Below, one piece after another: positions 34,048-45,532 of a stretch of DNA of 64,000 bases. This DNA comes from Holtermannia corniformis. Lineage: Eukaryota; Basidiomycota; Tremellomycetes; Holtermanniales. The first letter of the stretch is position 1, and each line of letters opens with the position of its first letter. The notes under the pieces are model-generated. The model did no database searches. It saw nothing but the letters and a program-made list of their open reading frames with translations, and was not told the DNA's origin. The stretch covers positions 310,001 through 374,000 of the forward strand of contig BCIJ01000005.1 in the NCBI GenBank assembly GCA_001599935.1. Reading direction: 5' to 3'. The translations under genes were made by a program, and so were the position numbers.

Positions 34048-34127
34048 CACAGTGTGGCATAACCATTCCAAAAGCACCCAGCAACACTCATCAGGCTCAT
34101 AAATACAACCTCTCGACACACGTCCAG

Positions 34128-36314
34128 TCAGAATCGAGGATCAAGCTCTGTAACCTCTGACCAGCCTGCACCAAGACCGAAATGAATAGCCCGCCTACGA
34201 CGAGGCGATTCGTTCCCGTCATCCAGCAGGCGTCGAGCCGCGCGCTCTTGACGCATGCGACGGAGCCTAGCGCTGACATCGCTGACAGACACGTGCGAGG
34301 ACGGTGCACTTTCTGTCGGGGTGGCATTGGAGTTGCTGGATGAGTAAGGGTTGAAGCGGATCGATGGCTGCCTTACGAGCCGGGCACCGAGAGGCGACGG
34401 ATCGCGAGACGCCGAGGTCCTCGCTGCAGGTGGTTGGTCTTGTACGACGGGCACGACCGCGCCGATAGCGGGGAAGACTGGAATGGATGAAGCCGTGGTG
34501 GGAAGCCGTGGGCGAGGCAAACTTTCCAAGGACCGCTCAGGCATCTGTTCTGGAGAAGCCCGTATCCCATCTGCGAACGACAGACGCCAGGGCGCACTCG
34601 TCCCAGCTTGTGCCGACGATCGTGACGGTCTGTGCACCCGCTCGTCAATGATGACAAAGTCGTCCTCGTGCTCGGTTTCCGAGTCCGAGTCAAATTCGAA
34701 GATGCCGTCCCGCAAACGCATGGCCGACTGAGCTAGGGTGATGCGCGAGCGACGCGCCGCAGCGTTACCAAGCATCGTATTGATTGAGAAGGGCTCGACG
34801 GTCTGCGCCGAGGGCAGTGAGCGAGGGGATCGAGCAGGCCATTCGCTCAGCGCTTGCTCGAGTGATGTCGGCACTGGGATACTACGCTCATTGAGGCGCG
34901 CGCGAATGTTGAAAGCGCGTCGGAAAAAGTGATCAATGAAGCCTTGATCGAGCACATTGCCAGGAGTGGCGAGGTGCTGTGCGGCAACGACGTTGAGAAT
35001 GATCTTGTCTTGTGCGTCCATCGTCATCCTGAACGGACGACCGACCGGCCAATCACCCTCTCGTGCCAGGCGTGACTCCCACGTAGCTGTTGATTCCGGC
35101 GTGTCTATGATGGTTGCCTCGGTCGCGCCAAGCGGTGGTAGCAAACTGAAACCGCGCTCGTCTAGCAAGGTAGTGACGCGATCCACCTGTCTCATCAAAG
35201 CGCGTTCTTCCGACGCCCGTGTCTCGCGTGGACGGTCGAACATGCCGGCTTCGAGGATGTCGAAGACGAGGCGGTGACGCCAGTCAGGTGGCGAACCCGG
35301 GGGGTTACGATGTACCGCCGAGTGGTAGTTGTCCACGGGCGGGTCGTTCAGGCCGTCTTCACTCCCAAGCTGCGACTGGGCTTGATCGAGGACGTCAAAC
35401 GGCCCTGGTTCGGGCGTTGGCAAGTACCAAGGCGGATATGCCGAGTCCTCGGGACGGGTCGACAGCAGTGGTGCCAAAGTCGGGTCGCTGTTTGACGATG
35501 GGTCACCAAAGAATCTATCGATCAGGGTGGTCTCGCGCTCTGCGGACGGGGCCGTATCCCCGTTCAGATCGCGATCAAACGCATCAAACAGGGTGGGAGG
35601 GGCAGCCCCACTGCTCGAAGGACGGGCGGTACGAGATGCGTGATGAAGGGTAGAGAACGGGCGAACGCGGGGTAAACGACGAGCAAAGGTGAAGCCGGTT
35701 GACGATGAGGCACGATTCAAGTCGCGACTCTCGCGGGTATACCCATCGTCATCGTCGTAAGTCCGACTGCGCGCGATATGCTGTTCATTTCAGCCTGAGT
35801 TCCGAATCAGTCAAAAGCACTCACTGCAGTAGCCTCCTTGAAGATGTCTCTGATCAACTCATTGTCGACATCCAGGTGCTGCACCCAGCGCTCAAAGTCG
35901 ACCGGCTTATTGTCTTCGTGGCCATTCCACTGATGCAGCGAGTAGTAGCTGGCATGGGGATCAGTATCAACGCGTATAGGATCTTGCGTGAGACTCACAC
36001 TAGCTCCTTGACCTTGTTCAACAGCAGGTCGTCAATCGCTGCCCGCTGCCATTGACCCATACTGAATGGACGCCGTTCAGGGAGATGAATGCTCTCGAGA
36101 CTTGCAAGAGCCTATGATGTCTCGCGTAGCATGTACCAGGACCTTTGTTACCTAACCAGCGTTTTGCAGAGATTGAGTACGTTTGCAGACTTTGGCGTGA
36201 TCGTTGGAACGCGGGTCGCAAGAAGTCTGAAGCAAAGCCAGCAAACGGGATGAAAGGAAAGTGGCGAATCGCGTCGCGGTTGAAATGACCACGGGCGGTG
36301 GCAGCTAGGGACAT
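34128..36314 (-). CDS. Unrecognised 670-residue protein
   Basis: Exons 36181-36314, 35999-36100, 35825-35948 and 34128-35780 join to 2013 coding bases (670 residues) with canonical splice sites and no frame break, so the gene is well supported. The N-terminus is MSLAATARGHFNRDAIRHFP, then GQWQRAAIDDLLLNKVKELV and YSLHQWNGHEDNKPVDFERW, a possible small helical domain. The rest is Ser/Pro/Arg-rich and looks disordered, with PGNVLDQGFIDHFFRRAFNI, an acidic EFDSDSETEHEDDFVIIDER and a conserved-looking end (AIHFGLGAGWSEVTELDPRF). No signal peptide, membrane segment or catalytic motif is recognised. It converges with RPAP3 (80 bases between stops). Confidence 0.7.
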
Positions 36315-36410
36315 GGTGCATCGTTACATTTCATCTCTGTCGTTATCGTGTGTCTCGCTGACTCTACAGCAGCTACAGGAGGCGGCCCAACCGCCCACAC
36401 TTGCACGACC

Positions 36411-38045
36411 CTACTCAGCAGGCTGCAATCGCCGGAGTCGACGGTGCTCCCGCTCCTGAACCGCCTGGCGCTCCCATGCTTCGAGGAACCGCTGCCGGTC
36501 TTCCACTTCATCTGCGTCGAGACGACAGCCTGTGGCTCGCCCTCCGTGCGCAAGCCAGGCGCGAATGTGCGAACTGCCCATCTTGAGCTCCTTGAGCTGC
36601 TCAAAGCTCCATTCGTCGTCTACAACGCTCTCCGCTGAGTCGGACTTGGAGTGCACGACATCGACCGTGAAGATTTCAAGTGGTGGAAGTTTGGCTTGTT
36701 TCCGTGCCGCAGTGACTTGACAATGTCAGTTTCTGCCGTGAGAGTGCATGACGGACTGACCTAGCTTGCCTCCCTGGGCGCTCTCAGTGCTCAAGACTAG
36801 CGCCTGGATGTCTGGGTCGGTTGCTGTTGGGCCGTACACGTCGTGAATGGGCACAATGTCGTATTCGAGCCTCATGTTGAAGCCTTCGACAAAGTCGCGG
36901 ACCTTGGCCATGCGAACGTCGAGTGGCTCGAGCAATTCGGGATTGGACTTGTTCTTCAGCAAAGCATCGGCTAAGTCAATCAGGATTGCAGACCAGGGCC
37001 GTCTGTCGACTCACCGGACACGCCGACAATGAGTTTTCGAACGGCCAAGAAGATGCCCATGGTGAGCAGCACCTTGTGTCCGGCATGCAGGTGATCAAAA
37101 GTCCCGCCAAGTGCGACAACATCGTACGTGGTCCGCTGCTTGTTGTCAAATCCTTCATCCGAGGGAACAAGCCATTGTATGAATCGTTCTCCGTGGACGA
37201 GCTGTTGTTGCAGAGCGCGCTCGACCCAATAATCGGCTTCCTTTTGGCCACTCCATTTCAGGCGACCTGCCGTGTCGGTTCGCTCAGGACCTGCGGCACC
37301 ATCAACATCATTTGCGCCCCGTTGGCGCGTCACCTACCACCTGCAACCCAGTAGTCTACACGCCGTAATTCGTCCTCACCAGCACGACCTGCCTCAGCTG
37401 GGACATCATTGAGCTGCAGAGGTCCTCTATGCGCTCCTTCGAAATGCACAGTGATCACCAAGTCGGGCCTGCCGCACTCTGCTGCAGATTGGGCCGCAAC
37501 ACCATAGATTGCCCCAAGGAACCGTTGGACGACATTCCAGCGCGACGCAGGGCAATCGTCCAGCATGACCTCCCAACCCTGGTACTTGAACTCGATGAGC
37601 ATGTCCTCACCAGTGAACATGGCGAGCAGGCGAATGGGTTCAAGGTATGGTGTGGGGTTCTTCAAGTAGGAAGGGACGATGGGTAGCGTAAGGCGGGTGA
37701 GACGATTTCGCTCGAGTTCACTCGCTCGCGGCTCGACGGCGAGAATACGGGACGAGCCAGGGAGCCCATTTGAAGCTGGAGACGCCATCACTCGAGCCAA
37801 GTTGAGCAACGTCGGCGCTGTCAAAGCTTTGACATCCCATCGATCCATCACGGCGGCATCACGTGTAGCATCGGCAACAGCAAGACAAGCATCATCAGCT
37901 TGCAGCAGCGGACAACAGCTTGAAAGTGCTCGGGATAGATCGCGAAGCTTCGTGAACGGCCATACAGCGGATGGGACTGCACAGACAATCGTACGCGGCG
38001 GAAAGGAGGTGGTGATAGGACCATCAGTCCACAGGAATCGACATT
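36411..38045 (-). CDS. CAB4: Phosphopantetheine adenylyltransferase (CAB4/COASY type), start unresolved
   Basis: Nucleotidyltransferase that joins 4'-phosphopantetheine and ATP to dephospho-CoA, the fourth step of coenzyme A synthesis. The catalytic signature is YDVVALGGTFDHLHAGHKVL (GGTFDxxHxGH) in the exon ending at about 37010. It is followed by LIVGVSGDALLKNKSNPELL, YDIVPIHDVYGPTATDPDIQ (with VYGPTATD substrate contacts), ALVLSTES and the C-terminal SSHIRAWLAHGG. The N-terminal half (IVCAVPSAVWPFTKLRDLSR, TAPTLLNLARVMASP, LLIEF-like) is the long extension seen in fungal enzymes. The frame is open up to about 38045 without an ATG. A first exon, probably near 38081 or beyond, could not be joined. 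It is divergent from the Rictor gene, whose ATG is at 38134. Confidence 0.85.
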
Positions 38046-38133
38046 GTCAACCGCCATGAACGGGGCTTCGTACATCTCCATGCCCTTGCCGGCGGCAAGA
38101 CCAAACTTGGAAAGCATAGGCAGGAGTGCTTCA

Positions 38134-41100
38134 ATGGGTCCGAACGGTGACGACGAGTTCGGCACGGACAATGAGACGGGCGAGGAAGACTCGGTGAGTC
38201 GCTTGGTGTGATGGGCAACGTCTAGTGCTGATACTGATGGTCGGTAGGTGGAGAGCTTGATGAAGAAGCTCGAGATTGAGAAAAGAGTCCAGTTTGGAGC
38301 GGAACGGATGCTGCATGTGCGAGGTTCGGAGACATGGAGGCTGAGTGCTGACGCTGTTCAACAGGTCATTGAATCTGGCGAGGCTGAAGGCGGCGACAAG
38401 CCAGACGTCAAGGCTCGGATCTCGGCGCAGCTTGCCGAGAGTAATGCAAAGATTCGAGCACTGGAGGCTCAGCTCGAGAGACTTCGAGGGGGTGAGCGAC
38501 CTGGACGATACGTGTCATGAGGGACTCATGGTACCGCAGCAACCCCGCAGCGGCCTCGCAGACGCCAACCTTTGATGAACGCCTTTGCTTCCAGCTCTAC
38601 CGCGCAACCATCCTCTCTTGGCTCGACGTACCTGCTCTCGCAAGCTCATGGCGGACGCACTCGCAATCTACCTTCCGCATCTCTCACACCAGAGCGGATC
38701 CCACTCCAGCAATCTACGTCAGACTTTCCAAGCTACCAATCATCATCCACGTTGGCCTCGGGCTCAGGTAGTAGCTCGCATCAGAGCCCGTATGCCAAGT
38801 CTCGCCCACGCAGCCGCAGTGCGGGAGAGGACAGCTTTGGGCCAGCGGCTGGCCGAGACTTTGTCTACAATCATCAAGCTGCGTTCTGGGACTCGCCAAG
38901 CAAGAATACGGGAACGGCGACGGTGTCTGCTCAGACGTCGCCAGGCCGAATCGAGGAGAGCGACGAAGAGGTCGCAGAACTGTTGGCTGCTGTCAGAGTG
39001 GTGCTGCTCAAACTGCGAGATCTTGCCATGGCATCGCAGGGGCAGTCGATTGGCATGGCCTGGAAGGGCAAGCAAGCCGATCGAGGGGATGAGGCGTGGG
39101 ATCTCATGTACCAGGCGGTCGCAGTGTTCAAGCGAAGCGCTCGCGTTCGGAAGGAGGTGGATTTGGAAGAGGTGATCGAGACGTAGGTGACGCGCTCAGA
39201 CAATCGCTCTGGATTGACAGGTGTAGCGCATTACACTTTCTGGGCGAAGCAGCGACCACTCGACTCCGAGCAGCAACCTATCGCCTTCTGCGACACCTGG
39301 TCTTGGGACGGACGCAGTGGCTGCAGCTGCTGCAACGGGGCATGGACTGGATGCTGATACGGTGGGTCCCTGTGAGACAAGCTCGTATAGCTTCGGCTGA
39401 CGATGAACAGGTCCTTGACACGAGACACGAAGCACTTTGCCACAGAGAAGGAGCAGGCGCTACGCCTGATCCGACTTGGCATGCTCCTGCCGCCGGATCC
39501 ACTGTCCATCGCTTCGACTGCAGATCCCTTCGGGAGTCCCGAGCGGCCATTCAGCGCTTCACCTGCGTCTATCAACCATGCTCAGTTGGAGGGCGCAGCG
39601 TCAGAAAGCCCGAATCTTGCAGCGAAGACGGTATCACCTGAAGTCGACAAACAAGATCCTTCACCAGCCCAACCCATCGTGGTGTTGCCCGACGGGTTGG
39701 TTCGTGCACTTGTCAGCATAGCTGAAAATCCCGACGACTCCATGCAGACAATCTGCATGGAGACGCTTATGGAGATTGGTTCGTCCTCTTCGCGAGTGGT
39801 TCATAGCTGATCGTACTGGCAGCGGTTCTTGACATCTCGATCATCCTCGGCTCCGGGGCACTGCGAACGTTACTCCTCACATTCAAAGATGGTCCAGCGG
39901 AGCTGTGCCCAGCCATGACCCATCTGCTCATCGTGCTCGCAAATGCACCAGCTACGCGCAAGCATCTGTTACCTCGAGCAGACGTCGAGGTGCGTCCTAC
40001 GAAGTGATGAGCTTTCGCTGACTGGATGTTGTAGATGGTCCTCGTTGGCCTCACAGAACCGCAACCGACGCAGAAGAATGGTGCACACGTCGCTAGATTA
40101 CGCGACTGTGCGCGCAACATTGGTGTGCTGCTCAAGTCGTGGTCAGGTGAGCAGTTTGCCACACCGTGAGCTGTGCTCATCTACGCAGGGCTGCTCTACT
40201 TGTGCATGCACGATCGAGCGAGTATCAAATCTCTCATTGGGTCCTTCAAAGTGCCCCTCACGGAGATACGGGTCAGCAGGATGCACATGTCGCATGTTCG
40301 CGCTGACACTCTTAGGTCGTTTTGCTCGACTTGATGTTTGACGTACTACGCATCAAGGCGCCAAACTGGATGGATGCTTTTCTTGATGGCAGGCGACTGA
40401 CCGGTGAGACTGACTGGTGATAGCAACCCGTAGCTGATGTGCATTAAGTGTACAACCGAACGAGGGAAGCATCAACACAGTATGAAGAGGACCTGGAAGC
40501 CGGCGATGCGGAACCCGAACGACCCACACTCGTTGATCACTACATTTCCTTCCTCTTGCTCGTGCTACTGGACGCTGGTCTTCTTGAGGTGGGCTGCTTG
40601 CTACCATGAAGACGACATGCGTGACTCACTTTATCAGGGACTCATGGACGTCATCGAAGAGGACAACAGCACCCTGACGCGCAAAGCCACCCTGTTGATC
40701 GGCGAGGTCTTGCAAATGGCCAACAAGTTCCTGCCACTTCAATACGCCTCGCAGATCCAAGTGAGCAGGACCGCTGTGCTTGTACGAAACACTTACGCAG
40801 CAGGCTCTTCCGCGGCTCTTCGATCTGGCTATGCGCTTCGAGGATCCTTCAAGCCGACACGTCGCCCTTTCAGCTCTGTCGACGATCGATAGTCTCACAC
40901 GTAACCTTGCCAAGTCTCACGCGCAAGCTGAACCAAAGGAGACGCCACGCAAACGGTGTGTAACTCCAGCCCAAGCAGCAAAAGTACTGACATGAGGCCC
41001 GAGATCCAACTCCGTACAAGATCCCCTTCTTCGCGGTCAGCGCCAGGTGCAGCAGGTCAAAGTTCGAATGGGGATGCAGATCGACGACAAACACTTTGCA

Positions 41101-43675
41101 ATGCTCATCAATGACACCCAGGTCAGTGCGATCAGAGCGCAATGACAACTTCACTAAGCAAACCAGGTGGTGCAAGGGCGAGACCACACAAAGTGGAATT
41201 ACGAGATGCTCCTTGAAGTAGTCGAGGGGCCTCTTCTGAATCCAAAGAGACTAGAAGAGGTCATCAAGGTGTCCAAATTCGTCCGCCGTCTCTTCTCCTT
41301 CTTTCACCCCTACAACCAACGCTTCTCCAACATACAACAGACCAGAGTCAGTCATGACGCCCGCGATCGCCGTTGTTGACGCAGCAACAGCCAAACCACA
41401 AATGGGTCAAGCTTGGTTGTGCCCTGCTTACGACAATGCTCGCCAATCCAGAGGGCATACGCTATCTGATGGAGGACAAGCTGCTCCGGCAATTGGTAGA
41501 CTGTTTCTCGGAGTTGGATCAGGTCCGCTCTGATTGACAGTCGGTGTCGCATCTCTGACGTTTTCACAGTACGCTGGTCAAGTCAACGCTCAACCACTTT
41601 TCGCTCGTAATCGCATCGAGTCGACACTCACTTATGGCTATTTTGAGATGATCGGGACACTGACCAAGCACTCGGAGGGAATGAAGTAAGCAAGTCGTCA
41701 TGTTCCAGCTAGTCGCTGACTGTTTCTAGACTACTGGAGAAATTCAAATTCTTCACATGCTTCTATCATCTGAGCGAACTGCGTAGTCGCGACGACATCG
41801 TTCGGGCTGCTATCGAGAACTTTGACTATGCTATGTCAGTACCTTTTCGTGTATGATTTCAACTGACACCGATAGTGATGGTCACCAGCGTATCGTTCTG
41901 TCCAAAGCGCTCACGTCAAACTATATGGTACGTGGCCCGCGGTAACGTGCATTGCTTCTCACAAATCCGGCAGGACACTCGTCTCTTTGCGACGCACCAC
42001 TTGGGCGTGCTGCTGGATGACCCTACGCTATCGCCATGGGCGCTGCAATTGATGTTAACCCAGCTATATGACCCGGCGATGGAGGTCTGCGATGCCGCCG
42101 TCATGTATCTGGAGGAAGCTTGCGCAATACCCGGGACGCTCGAAATGGTTGTCAACATGCGACCTTCATTAGAGCACTTGGGCGAGGTTGGGCACCCGCT
42201 TTTCATGCGGTGAGGTTTCCAGATCATTGCCGAAATTAGCTCACGTACGATAACCAGGTTTGTCTCGACTTCGGTGGGCTTCTCCTACCTGCACCAAGCG
42301 GAGTACATTGACCGCGAACTCGACGAGTGGTTTTTGGTAAGCGGTCGATCGGTGTGTTAGATCTCTTCTGACACCGCGCAGCACCGCAATTTACTATATG
42401 TCGTTGAAGCAGAAACCTTCGTTTCGAAAACACTGTGCCCTATGACGACAGATACCGTTGAAGACTACTGGTGGAGTAGCTGGGATGACGAGCAGGCCTC
42501 TGACTCACGCATTCCCTGCAGGTACTACGAAGGCACGGCTCCTACCCACTTTTACGGCGAGATCACCAAAACCGAAGCGGGCTGTCGAACTCTTCGAGAC
42601 AAAGGCCACTTTGCCGAGTTTGCCAACGTGATTCGCGAGCACGGGCTCGAGAGTCATGATGAGGGCATCATCGCCAAGCTCAAGAGTGTGTTGTGGGCGG
42701 TTGTGAGTTGCCTTCCGGCCTCGCGAAAGTAGCTGATGGGTCGCCAGGGTAATATCGGCTCAACAACGGGCGGGTTGCCGTTCTTGGAGGCGGAAGAAAT
42801 ACTTGGGCCAATTGTGGAGATCGCAGAAGAATCCGAGGTGCTCACCGTCAAGGGGACTTGCTTCTTTGTGCTCGGCTTAATCTCAGCCACCGCGCAAGGT
42901 TCGGAGATCTTGGAAGAGTACGGCTGGTTATCAACACGAACACCGCTGGGCGTCACCACGGGCATCTGTTTGCCGCTAGATATTGACAAGTTTGCCAAGG
43001 TAGGTAGCTACTGTCCCTCGGGTCGGGCGCTGAGAAATCATAGATTCCTTCGTGGAGCCGCGCAACCCGCTTCGCCCTCGAATCGTTACCTGCACCGACA
43101 TCAGGTCTGGAAGTCGAGGTGGTGACGGCCATCTCAAATTTGGCCAACTACATGCTCTCGACGGGTGCCATGAATTGGCTGAAAAGGTGAGTTTGATGAG
43201 GGCCCTTCAAGCGCCAACTGACATAGGCAGGCTGCGCAAGGATCACTCGCATCTGTTCTCGTCGCCTGCCCTCTTTTACCGCGCGGTCCACATGATCTCC
43301 ACGAATCACTACAAAGCACCCGTTCGCAACTTCATCTTCGACCTGTTCGACGTCAAGCTTAGCCCTTCGGTGGTGTCCGACTTCATCGCCGTTCAGTCAG
43401 AATTCTTGGCTCGCTCAAGCGCGCAAAACTCGGCTTCGCAGGAATTGTCAGCCGAGCGCCTGACCATCAGCAAGCCATCAGCATCAGTGGGGACCGTGGG
43501 TAACGGCCTCCCGACACGGTCCCGCGCTCTCACAGTTTCATCTACCGACAGCGGCGATGGCCCCGCAAAGCCTATCAGACTCCAGCCGCAGCGGCGGCAG
43601 ACAGGCTTCGCCGTTGAAGCGCACGGACGCGAAACTGCACCGGTACCATCTCTAGCGCCCCCTGTAGCAGTCTGA
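38134..43675 (+). CDS. TORC2 subunit Rictor/Ste20 (Tsc11/AVO3), with N-terminal HR1-like helix
   Basis: Large scaffold of Target of Rapamycin complex 2, controlling actin and AGC kinases. The ATG at 38134 opens an acidic leader, then a coiled coil like an HR1 repeat (VESLMKKLEIEKRVQFGAER, ISAQLAESNAKIRALEAQLE). A Ser-rich region and DEEVAELLAAVRVVLLKLRD precede the Rictor N-terminal repeats: ALHFLGEAATTRLRAATYRL, LTRDTKHFATEKEQALRLIR, LVRALVSIAENPDDSMQTIC, IETLMEIAVLDI, LLVLANAPATRKHLLPRADV, SFLLLVLLDAGLLEGL. The middle domain includes NEGTAPTHFYGEITKTEAGC-like EGTAPTHFYGEITKTEAGCR and GHFAEFANVIREHG. The V domain is NIGSTTGGLPFLEAEEILGP and VKGTCFFVLGLIS. About 25 short introns. The end is Ser/Pro-rich (VPSLAPPVAV). 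Confidence 0.88.
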
Positions 43676-43972
43676 TGCACGTCAAACTTCCACCCAAGGC
43701 GGACGCGGAGGAAGTTGCGCCGCGTCTGTGCGCACGATCACTGGTCCTTTGCCTAAGTCTGGCCAGGCACGCGAGGTCTGTGCAGTGTCCCAAGCTCGTT
43801 AGGCTCAATGCCCGCGTGAGTGGCGCTCAAGCAAGCTCGCTGACGGCCATGCGTGTGAGGAGATCTGAATCTGACGGCCCCTCACTCACGTTCCAAGTCT
43901 CGGGTCGGTCACGCCTCTTACCATATAGCGCGACGGGAGTACCCCGACTACTTTTCCTCCAACATTCGCAAC

Positions 43973-45341
43973 ATGCCGCACCGCAATCCTGAGAGAGCGC
44001 ACAAGGCATTGGCCAAATATCATGACAAGATGGCTTCTTTCAAAGTCAAGACGGAAGGTGGCTCGCATACGATACAGTACAACATCGCAACGCCTACGAA
44101 AGCCAGCGCCAAGAAGATCGATCCCGCCTTGCCAACCATCATCTTCTGTAACCCTGTGCTACTAGCAACGTACTACTGGGAGCGTACGTCGCGTGTGTTC
44201 CGCCGACACTAGCTGACTTGGTCTCAGAGGTTCACGCTCGACCCGCACTGCGCCGTTTCAATCTTGTGACTTATGACCTGAGAGGACACGGCAAGACGAC
44301 CGGGAAGCCTGTCGGTCGCTACACCCGCCAAGACGCCGCCCAAGACCTGTACAAGCTGATGAAGGAGTTGAACATCGGCAGAGCGTACATTTGCGGCGCG
44401 TCGTTGGGTTCCTTGATCGCGCTTCAATTTGCCATTGAGCACCCCGAGATGTGCGCAGGACTGATGTTGGTTGGCGTCATTCCAACACCGGACGTAAGTC
44501 ACTTAGCTCTCAGTGCGCCTTCCTGATCTTCGCCGTGCAGCTGCCAGAAGTGATCGACGGACGGCAAGAGATCACAGAGTCATTCCTGGAAGCGTGCCCG
44601 AACCCCAAGGAGCAAAATCTGGAGCTTCTCTTGTATGCTGTCAAGGGTACGTAATCCCCATCTCTTGAGCTCGATCTTGGCTCACTCTACAGGCTATATG
44701 CAGCTTGGGTTCAATGAGAACTCACACGCCCGAATCGAACGTAAGCGCCAATCCATGCGAACAGCGGCGCGCTGAAGTGCATCAGGCCTTATCGACCTCG
44801 GCGTTGGATGGATCGTCAAAAACTTTGCCGGTGATCATGCCGGATTCAGAGCTGTGACACTGGACATCATGGCGAAGACCACTCCAATCAGCCAGGCGGA
44901 GTACCGCAAGATTACGTCCCGGGTGGCAATCGTTCACTTTCTTGGTAAGCTCACGACGCTACTCTGGCGCTGGTACCCAGCTGAATCTGAGCGTAGGAGA
45001 TGTCGCGTATGAGCTGGGCGTTGCCCAGGATCTCGAAGCGAAGCTTCATGAAGCGGGAGTCAAGGCAGAATTAGTCCCAATCAGGGGAGGTTGCCACTTT
45101 GGTGCATTCACGGAGCCCAACGCGTACGTCGTTGCGTCGCATCAGCGATACTTACTGACATCCTACACTCAGCTTTGAAGACACGATGCTCAACTTTCTG
45201 TCAAACTCCCTCGATCTCAACCAGTTTCCAATCCCTACCACTATTGAATCACCCTTCTCGGAATTCTACCTAGGGACACCGGAAATTGACGAGCGGGACG
45301 ATTCTTCGTGCGAAGAGGACGCGGTGGAGATCCGCTACTAG
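43973..45341 (+). CDS. Alpha/beta hydrolase (enol-lactonase-like)
   Basis: Serine hydrolase fold similar to 3-oxoadipate enol-lactonases and related esterases. Core motifs: TIIFCNPVLLATYYWE (strand and oxyanion loop), VTYDLRGHGKTTGKP, and the nucleophile elbow AYICGASLGSLIALQFAIEH (GxSxG with Ser). The acid and His lie in the last domain; GGCHFGAFTEP holds the likely catalytic His. The lid region is RQEITESFLEACPNPKEQNL. The C-terminus is acidic (EIDERDDSSCEEDAVEIRY). The ATG at 43973 (MPHRNPERAHKALAKY) is used; 44030 (MASFKVKTEGGS) is a possible shorter start. About six introns. Substrate unknown. It follows Rictor with about 300 bases between. Confidence 0.8.
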
Positions 45342-45532
45342 CGTAGGGTGGCAAGGTCCGCCGTGCCAGTGCTGCAGGAAAGCTAGCGGTCGAGAAGGCA
45401 GAACAGAGGAACCAAACACACGACGATCGATTTCCATGTGATTGTGATGACGTAGTTTGTTCCAGTCTGCGCTTTCGAGACGCCGCTTTTGGGCGCGAAA
45501 TGCTCTTGGCAGCCTCTTCTTTGACACTCACA

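Noticed and set aside
33423..34121. Minus-strand ORF (232 aa) between RPAP3 and the 670-residue protein
   Set aside because: Antisense to the Ser/Pro-rich linker and C-terminal domain of RPAP3; no independent motif or splice pattern.
37848..38171. Minus-strand ORF beginning MSVPNSSSPFGPIEALLPML as PPAT N-terminus
   Set aside because: The frame ends in a stop just where the true PPAT frame is open (VCAVPSAVWPF…). It also overlaps the Rictor start. A first exon ending LSPPPF could lie inside it, but no join was found.
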